A DNA stretch of 45,471 nucleotides from assembly GCA_019509985.1 (NCBI GenBank), contig JAEKLF010000067.1:1-45471 (forward strand), read 5' to 3'. Below, piece by piece: positions 11,051 through 21,687 of this stretch. A program made the position numbers and the translations under genes. Below the pieces are notes generated by a model that saw nothing but the letters and a program-made list of their open reading frames with translations, did not search any database and was not told the DNA's origin. Within the stretch, counting starts at the first letter, position 1. The number at the start of each line of letters is the position of its first letter. Source of the stretch: Burkholderiales bacterium. Its GTDB lineage: Bacteria > Pseudomonadota > Gammaproteobacteria > Burkholderiales > Burkholderiaceae_C.

Positions 11051-11965
11051 ATGACCTTCACCAAGACCCCCGGCTGGCTGGACTGGTACGCCACTCCTTC
11101 CAGACCGCGTTTCCAAGTCCCGGCCGGCGCCGTCGACGCGCACTGCCATGTGTTCGGCCCCGGCGCGCAGTTCCCATTCGCGCCGGAGCGCAAGTACACG
11201 CCGTGCGACGCCAGCAAGGCCCAGCTGTTCGCGCTGCGCGACCACCTTGGCTTCGCGCGCAACGTCATCGTGCAGGCCACCTGCCACGGTGCCGACAACA
11301 GCGCGCTGATCGACGCGCTGCAAAGCGCCGGCGGCAAGGCGCGCGGCGTCGTCACCATCAAGCGCGGCATCAGCGACGAAGAGCTGTGGCGCATGCACGC
11401 GGCCGGCGTGCGCGGCGTGCGCTTCAACTTCGTCAAGCGACTGGTGGACTTCACGCCCAAGGAGGAACTGCAGGAGATTGCCGGGCGCATCGCCCGCCTG
11501 GGCTGGCATGTCGTCATCTACTTCGAGGCGGCCGACCTGCCCGAGCTGTGGGACTTCTTCACCGCCCTGCCCACCACCGTCGTCGTCGACCATATGGGCC
11601 GGCCGGACGTCAGCAAGCCGGTCGACGGCCCCGAGTTCGAACTCTTCCTGAAGTTCATGCGCGAGAACGCCAACGTGTGGAGCAAGCTCAGCTGCCCCGA
11701 GCGCTTGTCCGTCACCGGCCCGCGCGCGCTGGACGGCGAGCAGACGGCTTATCGCGACGTCGTGCCCTTCGCGCGCCGCGTCATGGACGAATTCCCGGAC
11801 CGCGTTCTGTGGGGCACCGACTGGCCCCATCCCAACCTGAAGGACCACATGCCCGACGATGGCCTGCTGGTGGACTTCATCCCGCACGTCGCCCCCACAG
11901 TCGAGCAGCAACGCCGGCTGCTGGTGGACAACCCGATGCGCCTCTATTGGCCCGAGGAGGTTTGA
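11051..11965 (+). CDS. ligI: 2-pyrone-4,6-dicarboxylate hydrolase (LigI)
   Basis: This 304-aa lactonase of the amidohydrolase superfamily opens 2-pyrone-4,6-dicarboxylate to carboxy-hydroxymuconate in the 4,5-cleavage pathway. The metal-type HCH pair is in AVDAHCHVFGP, with GVRFNFVKRL, VVVDHMGRPDV and the catalytic aspartate of LWGTDWPHPN near the C terminus, a set specific for LigI-like lactonases. ATG 11051 is selected because it gives the usual TPGWLDWYATPSRPRF lead-in; an in-frame start at 11006 lies inside the repeat. The upstream Shine-Dalgarno is weak. The gene ends 3 bases before ligA. Confidence 0.93.
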   Translation: MTFTKTPGWLDWYATPSRPRFQVPAGAVDAHCHVFGPGAQFPFAPERKYTPCDASKAQLFALRDHLGFARNVIVQATCHGADNSALIDALQSAGGKARGVVTIKRGISDEELWRMHAAGVRGVRFNFVKRLVDFTPKEELQEIAGRIARLGWHVVIYFEAADLPELWDFFTALPTTVVVDHMGRPDVSKPVDGPEFELFLKFMRENANVWSKLSCPERLSVTGPRALDGEQTAYRDVVPFARRVMDEFPDRVLWGTDWPHPNLKDHMPDDGLLVDFIPHVAPTVEQQRRLLVDNPMRLYWPEEV

Positions 11966-11968
11966 TCC

Positions 11969-14218
<2,250 letters not shown>

Positions 14219-14222
<4 letters not shown>

Positions 14223-15205
14223 AGACGCGACGCATCGGACCCTTCGAGGTCTCGACCATCGGCCTGGGCTGCATGAACCTCAGCCACGCCTACGGCACGC
14301 CACCGCCGCGCGACGTGGCGGCCAAAGTGCTGCACGGCGCCCTCGACGGCGGCATCACGCTGTTCGACACCGCGGCGCTGTACGGCTTTGGCGCCAATGA
14401 GAGGCTGCTGGGCGACGTGATGTCGCACCACCGCGAGCGCTTCGTGCTGACGAGCAAATGCGGCATGCAGGGCGTGGACGGTGTGCGTGTCATCGACGGC
14501 CGGCCCGCCACCATCCGCGCCAGCGTCGAGGCCAGCCTGGCGCGGCTGCGTACCGACGTCATCGACGTGCTCTGCCTGCACCGGCTGGATGCCAAGGTGC
14601 CGGTGGAAGACAGCGTCGGCGCGATGGCCGAGCTGGTGCGGGCCGGCAAGGTGCGGGCGCTGGGCCTGTCTGAAGTCTCAGCGGCCACGTTGAAGCGCGC
14701 GCACGCGGTGCACCCGATTGCCGCACTGCAGACCGAGTACTCGCTGTGGACGCGCAACCCCGAGATTGCCGTGCTGGACGCCTGCCGCGAACTGGGCATC
14801 GCCTTCGTCGCCTTCAGCCCGCTGGCGCGCGGCTTTCTCGGCGGCGAGCTGCGCGATGTCAGCAAGCTGGAGCCCAAAGACATCCGCCGCGGCATGCCGC
14901 GGTTTTCGCTGGAGAACTACGCGGCGAATCTGCGGCTGCTCGATGGCTTCCAGGACGAAGCGGCGCGGCTGAACTGCGCACCGGCCACGCTGGCGCTGGC
15001 CTGGCTGCTGCATCAGGGTGAGCACATCGTGCCCATCCCGGGCACGTCCAAGCCCGAGCATCTGTGGGAGCTGATCGCTGCCCCCAAGCTTGAGCTGGAT
15101 GGCTCGACTTTGAAGCGGCTCGATGCGCTGATCAATCGGCAAACGGTCAGTGGTGCGCGCTACAACGCTGCCACGCAGACCGAGATCGACACGGAAGAGT
15201 TCTAA
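14219..15205 (+). CDS. Aldo/keto reductase at the end of the lig operon
   Basis: This 328-aa (alpha/beta)8 NADPH-dependent oxidoreductase is of the AKR13-like group. The catalytic tetrad is visible: Asp in LFDTAALYG with the following Tyr, Lys in VLTSKCG and His in DVLCLHRLD. The C-terminal NADPH site is IPGTSKPEHLWE. Its ATG overlaps the ligC stop, so it belongs to the operon. It has no defined step in protocatechuate 4,5-cleavage. It could reduce aromatic aldehydes (vanillin or 4-hydroxybenzaldehyde) or detoxify ring-cleavage aldehydes; this is inference. It is the last gene of the operon. Confidence 0.85.
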
Positions 15206-15625
15206 GCACGAAGCGGCTGGTGCTCTGCGGCAGCTTCACGGCTGGCGAAGTCCCGCGCCCAAGGGCTTTTCTTTTCGCGTCGCCAATTTGGAAGGGAATG
15301 TCTGAGTTCACGTCCAAGTCTGTGCGTCGGAATGGACGTCGCCCACACTGAGATCCAGACGGAAACGCTTCCGACACCGCCTGTTCAGGCGAACGCGCGT
15401 ACTTCGCCAGAAGCGGCCTGGGCGCCCTCGCGTCGATGCCAGCCATCTGGCAGGACATGCTCGGCTCCGGGTCTGCCGGTCTTGGAAACTCGCTTTCACC
15501 TCCGGGGCGTCACCAGCGGCGACGCGATCACGCATTTGGCGCGTTCAATTTGGGGCGCTGACCCGCCTCGGTGCATCGTTCTGAAGGCCACCGTCAGGGC
15601 TATCGAGCAGCTTCCATGAAGCCCT

Positions 15626-15652
15626 CCTGACGCCGCCGCTCAGGGCGTCAGG
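15626..15652. repeat. Perfect 9-bp inverted repeat, no T-tract
   Basis: CCTGACGCC (15626-15634) and GGCGTCAGG (15644-15652) are separated by 9 bases. A strong hairpin is possible in RNA, but it is not followed by a run of T on either strand, so it is not a canonical intrinsic terminator. It could still slow read-through from the lig operon or be a protein site. Confidence 0.5.
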
Positions 15653-15745
15653 CGACGAAACAAGGCCTTCGGCCGGCGTCGCCAGACAGCACCAACCGCG
15701 TGCAAAACCAGCTTGAAAAACCTGGCACGGCTCCTGCTCGTGATG

Positions 15746-15761
15746 ACTTGTCATAACGAGT
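15746..15761. promoter_or_regulatory. Candidate GntR operator overlapping the start region of the GntR gene
   Basis: ACTTGTCA-TAACGAGT is a 16-bp quasi-palindrome (6 of 8 pairs match) ending 9 bases before the ATG of the GntR/UTRA gene. It carries the outer GT and AC bases of the HutC-type GT-N-TA-N-AC core, but with AT in the centre. It suggests autoregulation. Confidence 0.35.
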
Positions 15762-15770
15762 TGGACGGCC

Positions 15771-16592
15771 ATGAGCAAAGGCGCTCTTGCAGCTAGGAAA
15801 TCCTTGACGCTGGTTCCCGCACCCGAGGCGGACGGCGCTCATCGAATCAAGCTCTCCTCACCGCAGCCGCTGTACACGCAGATCAAGGAGATCCTGCGCG
15901 CACGCATCCTCGATGGCAGCTACCAGCCGCATCAACAGATGCCGTCGGAGAGCGAGATGATGGCCGGCTTCGACGTCAGCCGCATCACGGTGCGACAGGC
16001 GCTCAACGACCTGCAGAACGAAGGCCTGATCTTCCGCATCCACGGCAAGGGCAGCTTCGTCTCCAAGCCCAAGGCCTTCCAGGATCTCGGCCGGCTGCAG
16101 GGCTTCGGCGAGGCGATGCGGCAGATGGGCTACGAGACCTTCGCCCGCGTGCTGGCTATCAAGACGGTGGCGCCATCGCCCCAGGTGGCGGAGAAGCTGC
16201 AGTTGCCCAAACGTGCCAAGGTCACGGAGCTGCAGCGGGTGCGCTTCCTGAACCGCGAGCCGATCTCGCTGGACGTGACCTACGTGCCCGTGGCTATCGG
16301 ACAGCGCCTGGCCAAGGAAGACCTGGCCGCGCGCGACATCTTCGTCATCCTCGAGAACGACTACGGCCTCGCTCTCGGCCACGCCGAGTTGCAGATCGGC
16401 TCGGCGCTGGCCGACGAGACGCTGGCCGCGCAGCTCAAGGTCGAGGCGGGTTCGCCGGTGCTGTTCATCGAGCGCACCACGCACACCGCCGACGGCGCGC
16501 CGATCGACTACGAGCACCTCTACTACCGCGGTGACGCCTTCCAGTACAAGGTGCGCGTCGATCGCGTGCCGGTCGCGGAGCGAGCGTCATGA
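15771..16592 (+). CDS. GntR family (HutC subfamily) regulator with UTRA domain
   Basis: This 273-aa regulator has a winged helix at about 33-98 (PLYTQIKEILRARILDG, MPSESEMMAGFDVSRITVRQAL, GKGSFV) and a UTRA effector domain at about 115-260, ending in FIERTTHTADGAPIDYEHLYYRGD as is usual for HutC-type proteins. UTRA domains bind small organic ligands, so the regulator probably senses the substrate imported by the following operon rather than sulfate starvation. It begins the cluster on the same strand, 88 bases before the AprA-like gene. Residues 1-30 are a variable extension, and a start further in cannot be ruled out. Confidence 0.88.
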   Translation: MSKGALAARKSLTLVPAPEADGAHRIKLSSPQPLYTQIKEILRARILDGSYQPHQQMPSESEMMAGFDVSRITVRQALNDLQNEGLIFRIHGKGSFVSKPKAFQDLGRLQGFGEAMRQMGYETFARVLAIKTVAPSPQVAEKLQLPKRAKVTELQRVRFLNREPISLDVTYVPVAIGQRLAKEDLAARDIFVILENDYGLALGHAELQIGSALADETLAAQLKVEAGSPVLFIERTTHTADGAPIDYEHLYYRGDAFQYKVRVDRVPVAERAS

Positions 16593-16680
16593 CGCAGCTT
16601 CCGCATATCGATAGCCGCAGCGCTTCGTTAGCGCTGTTGGCCCCCCTGACCACACTGCCCACCCTGTTAGCGGAGCGCGA

Positions 16681-18408
16681 ATGAACACGATCGAACACGA
16701 GTACGACATCGTCATCGTTGGCGGTGGCACCGGCGGCCCCATGGCCGCAGTCAAGGCCAAGGAGAAGAACCCCAAGCTTCGCGTGCTGCTGCTGGACAAG
16801 GCCAACGTCAAGCGCAGCGGCGCCATCAGCATGGGCATGGACGGCCTGAACAACGCCGTCATTCCCGGCCACGCGACACCCGAGCAGTACACCAAGGAGA
16901 TCACCGTCGCCAACGACGGCATCGTCGACCAGAAGGGGGTGTATGCCTACGCGGCCAACAGCTTCCCGATGATCGAGGAGCTGGACCGCTGGGGCATCAA
17001 GTTCGAGAAGGACGAGACCGGCGACTACTCGGTGCGCAAGGTCCACCACCTGGGCAGCTATGTGCTGCCCATGCCCGAAGGGCACCACATGAAGCGGGTG
17101 CTCTATCGCCAGCTCAAGCGGGCGCGCGTGGAGATCACCAACCGTGTCGTCGCGACGCGGCTGTTGACCGGTCCCGATGGCGAGATCGCCGGCGTCATGG
17201 GCTTCGACTGCCGCACGGCGGACTTTCACGTCATCAAGGCCAAGGCCGTGGTCATCTGCACGGGCGCTGCCGGGCGCCTGGGCCTGCCCGCCAGCGGCTA
17301 CCTGTTCGGCACCTACGAGAACCCGACCAACTGTGGCGAGGGCCATGTGATGGCCTATCACGCAGGCGCCGAGCTGACCAACCTGGAGTGCTTCCAGATC
17401 AACCCGCTGATCAAGGACTACAACGGCCCGGCTTGCGCCTACGTGACGGGTCCCTTCGGCGGCTACACGTCCAACAACGCCGGCCAGCGCTTCATCGAGT
17501 GCGACTACTGGAGCGGCCAGATGATGATGGAGTTCTTCAATGAACTCGAAGGCGGCAAGGGCCCGGTGTTCCTGAAGCTCGACCATCTGGCTGAAGAAAC
17601 GATCAGCGAGATCGAGCACATCCTGCACACCAACGAGCGGCCCAGCCGCGGCCGCTTCCACGAAGGCCGCGGCACCGACTACCGCAAGCAGATGATCGAG
17701 ATGCACATCTCGGAGATCGGCTTCTGCAGCGGCCACAGCGCCTCTGGCATCTGGACCAACGAGCGCGGCGAGTGCTCCATCCCCGGCCTGTACGCGGCCG
17801 GCGACTGCGCCAGCATCCCGCACAACTACATGCTGGGTGCCTTCGTCTACGGCAAGTTCTGCGGCGAGAACGCGGCGGACTACGTCAGCGGCATCTCTTC
17901 GCCGGCTTTCGACGCTGAGCAGGTGGAGAAAGAACAGGCTCGCGTCTACGCGCCGCTGGGCAGGACCGAAGGCCTCACGCCCTTCCAGGTCGAATACAAG
18001 ACGCGCCGCATCGTCAACGACTACCTGCAGCCGCCCAAGGTCACCCGCAAGATGGAGATCGGCCTGCAGCGCTTCGACGAGATCCGCGAGGACCTGCAGC
18101 ACATGGGCGCGGCCGACCCGCACGAGCTGATGCGGGCGATGGAGGCCCACACCATCCGCGACTGCGCCGAGCTGGCGGCACGCGCCTCGCTCTACCGCAC
18201 CGAGAGCCGCTGGGGCCTGTACCACCTGCGCGTGGACCACCCCGAGAAGAACGACGCCGACTGGTTCTGCCACACCAACGTGACCAGCGATGCCAACGGC
18301 AACGCCGTGTTCCGCAAGCGCGAGGTGGAGCCCTACGTCGTCGAGCTGAACGAGGAAGAGAAGTCCGCCTACCAGCGCCTGCGCGTGGCAACACCTGCCG
18401 CTGCCTAA
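16681..18408 (+). CDS. AprA-like FAD flavoprotein (fumarate reductase / adenylylsulfate reductase alpha family)
   Basis: This 575-aa FAD enzyme belongs to the succinate dehydrogenase / fumarate reductase flavoprotein superfamily. The dinucleotide motif GGGTGGPMAA is at 14-23, followed by VKRSGAISMGMDGLNN, which parallels the VERSGAVAQG segment of dissimilatory APS reductase AprA. A CTGAAGRLGLPASG FAD loop lies near 193 and the C-terminal FAD motif GLYAAGDCASIPHNYMLGAFVYGK near 370-395. There is no signal peptide, so it is cytoplasmic. Its partner is the ferredoxin encoded 13 bases downstream, reproducing an AprA-AprB pair. It may be related to the AsfA oxidoreductases of aryl-sulfonate desulfurisation (recollection, not checked). 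It could instead be a fumarate-reductase-like enzyme for another substrate. A GGAG is near the ATG. Confidence 0.8.
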   Translation: MNTIEHEYDIVIVGGGTGGPMAAVKAKEKNPKLRVLLLDKANVKRSGAISMGMDGLNNAVIPGHATPEQYTKEITVANDGIVDQKGVYAYAANSFPMIEELDRWGIKFEKDETGDYSVRKVHHLGSYVLPMPEGHHMKRVLYRQLKRARVEITNRVVATRLLTGPDGEIAGVMGFDCRTADFHVIKAKAVVICTGAAGRLGLPASGYLFGTYENPTNCGEGHVMAYHAGAELTNLECFQINPLIKDYNGPACAYVTGPFGGYTSNNAGQRFIECDYWSGQMMMEFFNELEGGKGPVFLKLDHLAEETISEIEHILHTNERPSRGRFHEGRGTDYRKQMIEMHISEIGFCSGHSASGIWTNERGECSIPGLYAAGDCASIPHNYMLGAFVYGKFCGENAADYVSGISSPAFDAEQVEKEQARVYAPLGRTEGLTPFQVEYKTRRIVNDYLQPPKVTRKMEIGLQRFDEIREDLQHMGAADPHELMRAMEAHTIRDCAELAARASLYRTESRWGLYHLRVDHPEKNDADWFCHTNVTSDANGNAVFRKREVEPYVVELNEEEKSAYQRLRVATPAAA

Positions 18409-18421
18409 CGAGGAGCCTTTT

Positions 18422-18655
18422 ATGACCATCGCCATCACCCGCACCCAGGCGCCCGTCGTCATCGACGAGGACAAATGCATCGCCGACAAGGGCTGCACCG
18501 TCTGCGTCGACGTCTGCCCACTCGACGTGCTGGCCATCGACCTGACCAAGAACAAGGCGTTCATGAAGTTCGATGAATGCTGGTACTGCATGCCCTGCGA
18601 GAAGGACTGCCCCACCGGCGCGGTGCGCGTCGACATCCCTTACCTGGTGAGGTGA
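18422..18655 (+). CDS. AprB-like two-[4Fe-4S] ferredoxin
   Basis: This 77-aa ferredoxin has two cluster motifs: Cys19-x5-Cys25-x2-Cys28-x3-Cys32-Pro and Cys53-x2-Cys56-x2-Cys59-x3-Cys63-Pro. The extra residues between the first two cysteines and the DECWYCMPCEKDCPTGAV second motif resemble the beta subunit of APS reductase. The C-terminal extension that wraps AprA in the true enzyme is missing (77 aa compared with about 150). It presumably carries electrons to or from the FAD of the preceding gene. GAGGAG lies upstream of the ATG. Copy B of the structured repeat starts 9 bases after its stop. Confidence 0.85.
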   Translation: MTIAITRTQAPVVIDEDKCIADKGCTVCVDVCPLDVLAIDLTKNKAFMKFDECWYCMPCEKDCPTGAVRVDIPYLVR

Positions 18656-18663
18656 CGTGAACC

Positions 18664-18808
18664 AGCCCCTCGCCCAATCTTGCGCCGCTGGACGCGGGCA
18701 AGCCTGGTCGGTCCCCCGAGGGGACGGCGATGCCCGCGGCATTGAGCCGCGAGCACATCGCCCAAGGCGGGCCGGCTTGGGAGCGGCCCGGCGCTCGGCC
18801 CGCAATAC
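18664..18808 (+). repeat. Structured intergenic repeat, copy B
   Basis: This is the second copy of the 145-bp element at 10894-11039, in the same orientation and again between two cistrons of an operon. The hairpins GTCCCC-CGA-GGGGAC, GCGGC-ATTGA-GCCGC and GGGCCG/CGGCCC are kept. In the main stem a T-A pair of copy A is replaced by a C-G pair, a compensatory change. One neighbouring pair is lost (C opposite A). Confidence 0.85.
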
Positions 18809-18826
18809 CTGGAACGGAGAACTGAA

Positions 18827-19792
18827 ATGACGACAACCTCTATGGCCAGCATCCACGACCGGCTGCGCCACGACGACGCGGGCGTGCGCCGCATCGCCGT
18901 CATCGACCTGCCGTACACCGACGAGGAAGACGACATCGTGCCGCTGCTGATCGCGGCGCTGTCGGACGCCGACGCCACCGTGCGGCTCGAAGCGGCCAAG
19001 GCGCTGGAAGGCTTCGAGGAGCCCGAGGTGCTGGCGGCCATTGCGCCCCTGCTGAAGGACGAAGACGCCGATGTGCGCGCGGCCGTCGCCTACACGCTGG
19101 CGGAACTGAAGGACTCGGCCTCCGCCACCGCGCTGCTGCCCTACCTCGGCGATGCCGACGCCGAAGTGCAGGCCGCCGCGCTGCAGGCCGTGAAGGCGCT
19201 GCGCGTGGACGCCGCCTTCGACCCGGCCATGGCCGCGCTCGCCCATGCCGACGCCAAGGTGCGCCGCGCCGCCGTCAGCGTGCTGGGCTATCTGAAGAAG
19301 CCGCAGGCCATCTCCGCGCTGACCGAAGTCGCCGCGCACGATGATGACGCGGAGGTGCGTCGCGTCGCGGTCGGCGCACTGAGCTTTGCGAACGACGCCG
19401 AGGTCAGCGTGCATCCCGCCCTCAGCCGGGCGCTGGCCGACCCGGTGTGGCAGGTGCGCGAGGAAGCCGCCACGACCTTCGCCAAGACCGGCTCCTCCCT
19501 GGGCGTGCCCAACCTCGTGCGCGCCATGGACGACGAGTACTGGCAGGTGCGCGTGAAAGCCGCGCGGTCGCTGGGCAAGCTGAAGGCGCGCGACGGCGTG
19601 ATGGCGCTGGTGGAGGCACTGATCCACCCGGTCAGCAACCTGCGCAAGGAGGCCGTCATCGCGCTCGGCGAGATCGGCGACCCGCGCGCCATCACGCCGC
19701 TGGAGCGCACGCTGCGCGACCCGGACCCGGACGTGCGCAAGCTCTCGAAGCTCGCGCTGACCACCATCCAGATGAACGGGAGCGCCGCATGA
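18827..19792 (+). CDS. HEAT-repeat protein
   Basis: This 321-aa protein is made almost wholly of about nine to ten helical repeats of roughly 31 residues with the HEAT/PBS-lyase pattern (D-x-VR-x-AA-x-AL, seen as DATVRLEAAKAL, DADVRAAVAYTL, DAKVRRAAVSVLG, DAEVRRVAVGAL, VWQVREEAATTF, YWQVRVKAARSLG and NLRKEAVIALG). It has no signal peptide and no cysteine clusters. HEAT proteins act as scaffolds or as chaperones in cofactor attachment. Here, between two ferredoxins and beside the AprA-like enzyme, it may hold the redox partners together or help cluster insertion; this is inference. A GGAG-type site (ACGGAGAA) precedes the ATG. Its stop overlaps the start of the next ferredoxin (ATGA). Confidence 0.85.
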   Translation: MTTTSMASIHDRLRHDDAGVRRIAVIDLPYTDEEDDIVPLLIAALSDADATVRLEAAKALEGFEEPEVLAAIAPLLKDEDADVRAAVAYTLAELKDSASATALLPYLGDADAEVQAAALQAVKALRVDAAFDPAMAALAHADAKVRRAAVSVLGYLKKPQAISALTEVAAHDDDAEVRRVAVGALSFANDAEVSVHPALSRALADPVWQVREEAATTFAKTGSSLGVPNLVRAMDDEYWQVRVKAARSLGKLKARDGVMALVEALIHPVSNLRKEAVIALGEIGDPRAITPLERTLRDPDPDVRKLSKLALTTIQMNGSAA

Positions 19793-20127
19793 CTTTCGTT
19801 GTGACGGAAGCTTGCATCCGCTGCAAGTACACCGACTGCGTCGCCGTCTGCCCGGTGGAGTGCTTCCACGAAGGCCCCGACTTCCTCGTCATCGATCCGG
19901 CCGCTTGCATCGACTGCGGCGTTTGCGTGCCCGAGTGCCCCGTCGAGGCCATCTTCGACGAGAAGGACTTGAGCGCCGAACAGCGCGAGTACGTCGAGCT
20001 GAACCAGCGCCTGGCCGCGCAATGGCCGCTCATCACGGCCGCGCAGGACCCGCTGCCCGATGCCGAGCAATGGGCCAACCAGAAACACAAGCGCGCCCTG
20101 CTGACCGAAAGCGCCGAACAGGTTTGA
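19789..20127 (+). CDS. FdxA-type ferredoxin (7Fe-8S class)
   Basis: This 112-aa ferredoxin has an N terminus closely resembling FdxA/7Fe ferredoxins: TEACIRCKYTDCVAVCPVECFHEGP, with Cys9, Cys12, Cys17, Cys21 and Cys25, then Cys40-x2-Cys43-x2-Cys46-x3-Cys50-Pro. It likely binds one [3Fe-4S] and one [4Fe-4S] cluster. The C-terminal tail after residue 60 is helical and rich in Trp and Gln, as in FdxA. The start at ATG 19789 overlaps the HEAT gene stop. It is a second electron carrier in the operon, probably linking the ferredoxin-NADP reductase encoded downstream with the AprA-like enzyme. Confidence 0.88.
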   Translation: MTFVVTEACIRCKYTDCVAVCPVECFHEGPDFLVIDPAACIDCGVCVPECPVEAIFDEKDLSAEQREYVELNQRLAAQWPLITAAQDPLPDAEQWANQKHKRALLTESAEQV

Positions 20128-20208
20128 CGACAGGTGGAAGCCGCCGCGCCAGGCACCGAATTTGCGCAGCTCTTTCGTGAATGTGAACCGATAGCCCAGG
20201 AGATTGAG

Positions 20209-21687
20209 ATGAGGATGACCCAGCTCTCGAATGTTCCCGCCGCCATCTTGAGATGCCTGCCCGGCCTCGCACTCGGCATGGCGCTCCTGCAGCAGGCCCA
20301 TGCCGCCAAGGACGTGGTGACGATTGGCATCGGCACGCAGAACACCACCACCAACACCGTCACCGGCGGCGTGGTGCTCAAGGAGCTCAAGCTGCTGGAG
20401 AAGTACCTACCCAAGACGGGCAAGTACGCCAACATCGAATGGAAGCTCGACTGGCAGAACTTCACCTCCGGCCCGCCGATCACGAACGGCATGGTCGCCG
20501 GCAAGCTGCAGATCGGCATGATGGGCGACTACCCGCTGCTGGTGAACGGCGCCACCGGCCAGCAGAACAAGGGCAACGAGACCCAGCTCATCGCCGTCAT
20601 CGCCTACAACGCCTTCGGCTCGGGCAACGGCGTGGTGGTGCACAAGGACAGCCCTTACTACGAGCTGGCCGACCTGAAGGGCAAGACGGTCTCCGTGCCC
20701 TTCGGCTCGGCGGCGCACGGGATGATGCTGCAGGCCATGCAGGAGCGCGGCTGGCCGGCGGACTACTGGAACCTCGTCAGCCAGAGCCCCGAGGTCGGCA
20801 CCACCAACCTGCAGGAAAAGAAGATCGACGCGCACGGCGACTTCGTGCCCTTCGCCGACCTGCTGCCCCAGCGCGGCTTCGCCCGCAAGATCTTCGACGG
20901 CGCGCAGACCAAGGTGCCGACCTTCCACGGCGTCGTCGTGCGCAAGGAGTTCGCCGACAAATATCCCGAGGCCGTCGTCGCCTACATCCGGGCGCTGATG
21001 GAGGCCAACGACTGGGTGCGCAAGGACCCCAAGCTCGCCGCCACCAAGATCCAGGAATGGACCAAGATCGAGAAGGAAGTGGCCTACCTCTACCTCGGCC
21101 CGGGCGGCATCCACACGCTGGACCCGAGCATCAAGCCGCGCTGGATAGAGACCATCAAGATCGCCCACGGCGTGCTGTCCAAGCTGGGCCGGGTCAAGGA
21201 GTTCGACGTCGCCGCGTGGGTCAACGAGAGCTATCTGCGCGAAGCCTTCAAGCAGCGCGGCCAGGACTACGAGGCCCAGAAGCAGACGCTGGCCAACTAC
21301 GACATCACCGGCAACGACCCCATCTGCAAGGTGCCGGTCACGCGGCCCAAGGAGGCCGGCGAGATCTGGCTGTCCAGCGGCGAAATCGTCGCCGTGAGCT
21401 CGCCCGCCTGCCTGCTGGCCGGCGTCAAGCAGTACGAGGCGGCGGGCAAGAAGGTCAACGTGGCCTACCTCTACGACAAGGAGCTGGGCATCAAAGTCGT
21501 CGCTGACAAGGCCTTCTACGCCGTGGATGCCAGCAACCCCAAGGCGCCGCTGGCCGTGCCCTTCCTGCTGAAGAAGGACGCCGAGGCCTACGCGGCCAAG
21601 ACGCACGGCAAGCTCGCCACCTTTGCGGAAGCCCTGGGGCAGGCCTCCGCCACCGTCGTCGCCGCCAGCACGGCCAGCGCGAAATGA
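20209..21687 (+). CDS. ABC transporter substrate-binding protein with C-terminal NosL-like domain
   Basis: This 492-aa exported protein has a signal peptide at 1-32 ending in QAHA. Residues 35-350 form a nitrate/sulfonate/taurine-type binding protein (SsuA/TauA/NrtA fold: GIGTQNTTTNTVTGG, the DLKGKTVSVPFGSAAHGM lobe and a C-terminal PEAVVAYIRALMEA helix). Residues about 365-480 resemble NosL: one Cys in DPICKVPV, one in SSPACLL, then the VAYLYDKELG strand, AFYAVDASNPKAPLAVPF and AEAYAAKTHGKLATF. The fusion makes it about 150 residues longer than ordinary SsuA. The start at 20209 is fixed by AGGAG 6 bases upstream and the signal peptide. It delivers substrate to the permease whose gene overlaps its stop. 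The NosL part may bind copper or a thiolate ligand. Confidence 0.82.
   Translation: MRMTQLSNVPAAILRCLPGLALGMALLQQAHAAKDVVTIGIGTQNTTTNTVTGGVVLKELKLLEKYLPKTGKYANIEWKLDWQNFTSGPPITNGMVAGKLQIGMMGDYPLLVNGATGQQNKGNETQLIAVIAYNAFGSGNGVVVHKDSPYYELADLKGKTVSVPFGSAAHGMMLQAMQERGWPADYWNLVSQSPEVGTTNLQEKKIDAHGDFVPFADLLPQRGFARKIFDGAQTKVPTFHGVVVRKEFADKYPEAVVAYIRALMEANDWVRKDPKLAATKIQEWTKIEKEVAYLYLGPGGIHTLDPSIKPRWIETIKIAHGVLSKLGRVKEFDVAAWVNESYLREAFKQRGQDYEAQKQTLANYDITGNDPICKVPVTRPKEAGEIWLSSGEIVAVSSPACLLAGVKQYEAAGKKVNVAYLYDKELGIKVVADKAFYAVDASNPKAPLAVPFLLKKDAEAYAAKTHGKLATFAEALGQASATVVAASTASAK

Larger units (their letters stand above)
15206..15770. other. 565-bp intergenic region without a supported gene
   Basis: This gap separates the lig operon from the GntR-led operon. 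Short open frames exist on both strands, but none has a recognisable product or a good ribosome binding site. It contains an inverted repeat at 15626-15652 and a quasi-palindrome at 15746-15761 next to the GntR start. Composition is slightly less GC-rich than in the flanking genes. It may be a decayed segment or a long regulatory region. Confidence 0.6.

Noticed and set aside
15250..15275. Possible intrinsic terminator GCCC-AA-GGGC followed by TTTTCTTTT after the aldo/keto reductase
   Set aside because: The loop would be only two bases and the stem four pairs, which cannot form a stable terminator hairpin.
16465..18636. 723-aa minus-strand frame opposite the AprA-like gene
   Set aside because: Antisense shadow; the plus-strand frame has clear FAD motifs and a ribosome binding site.
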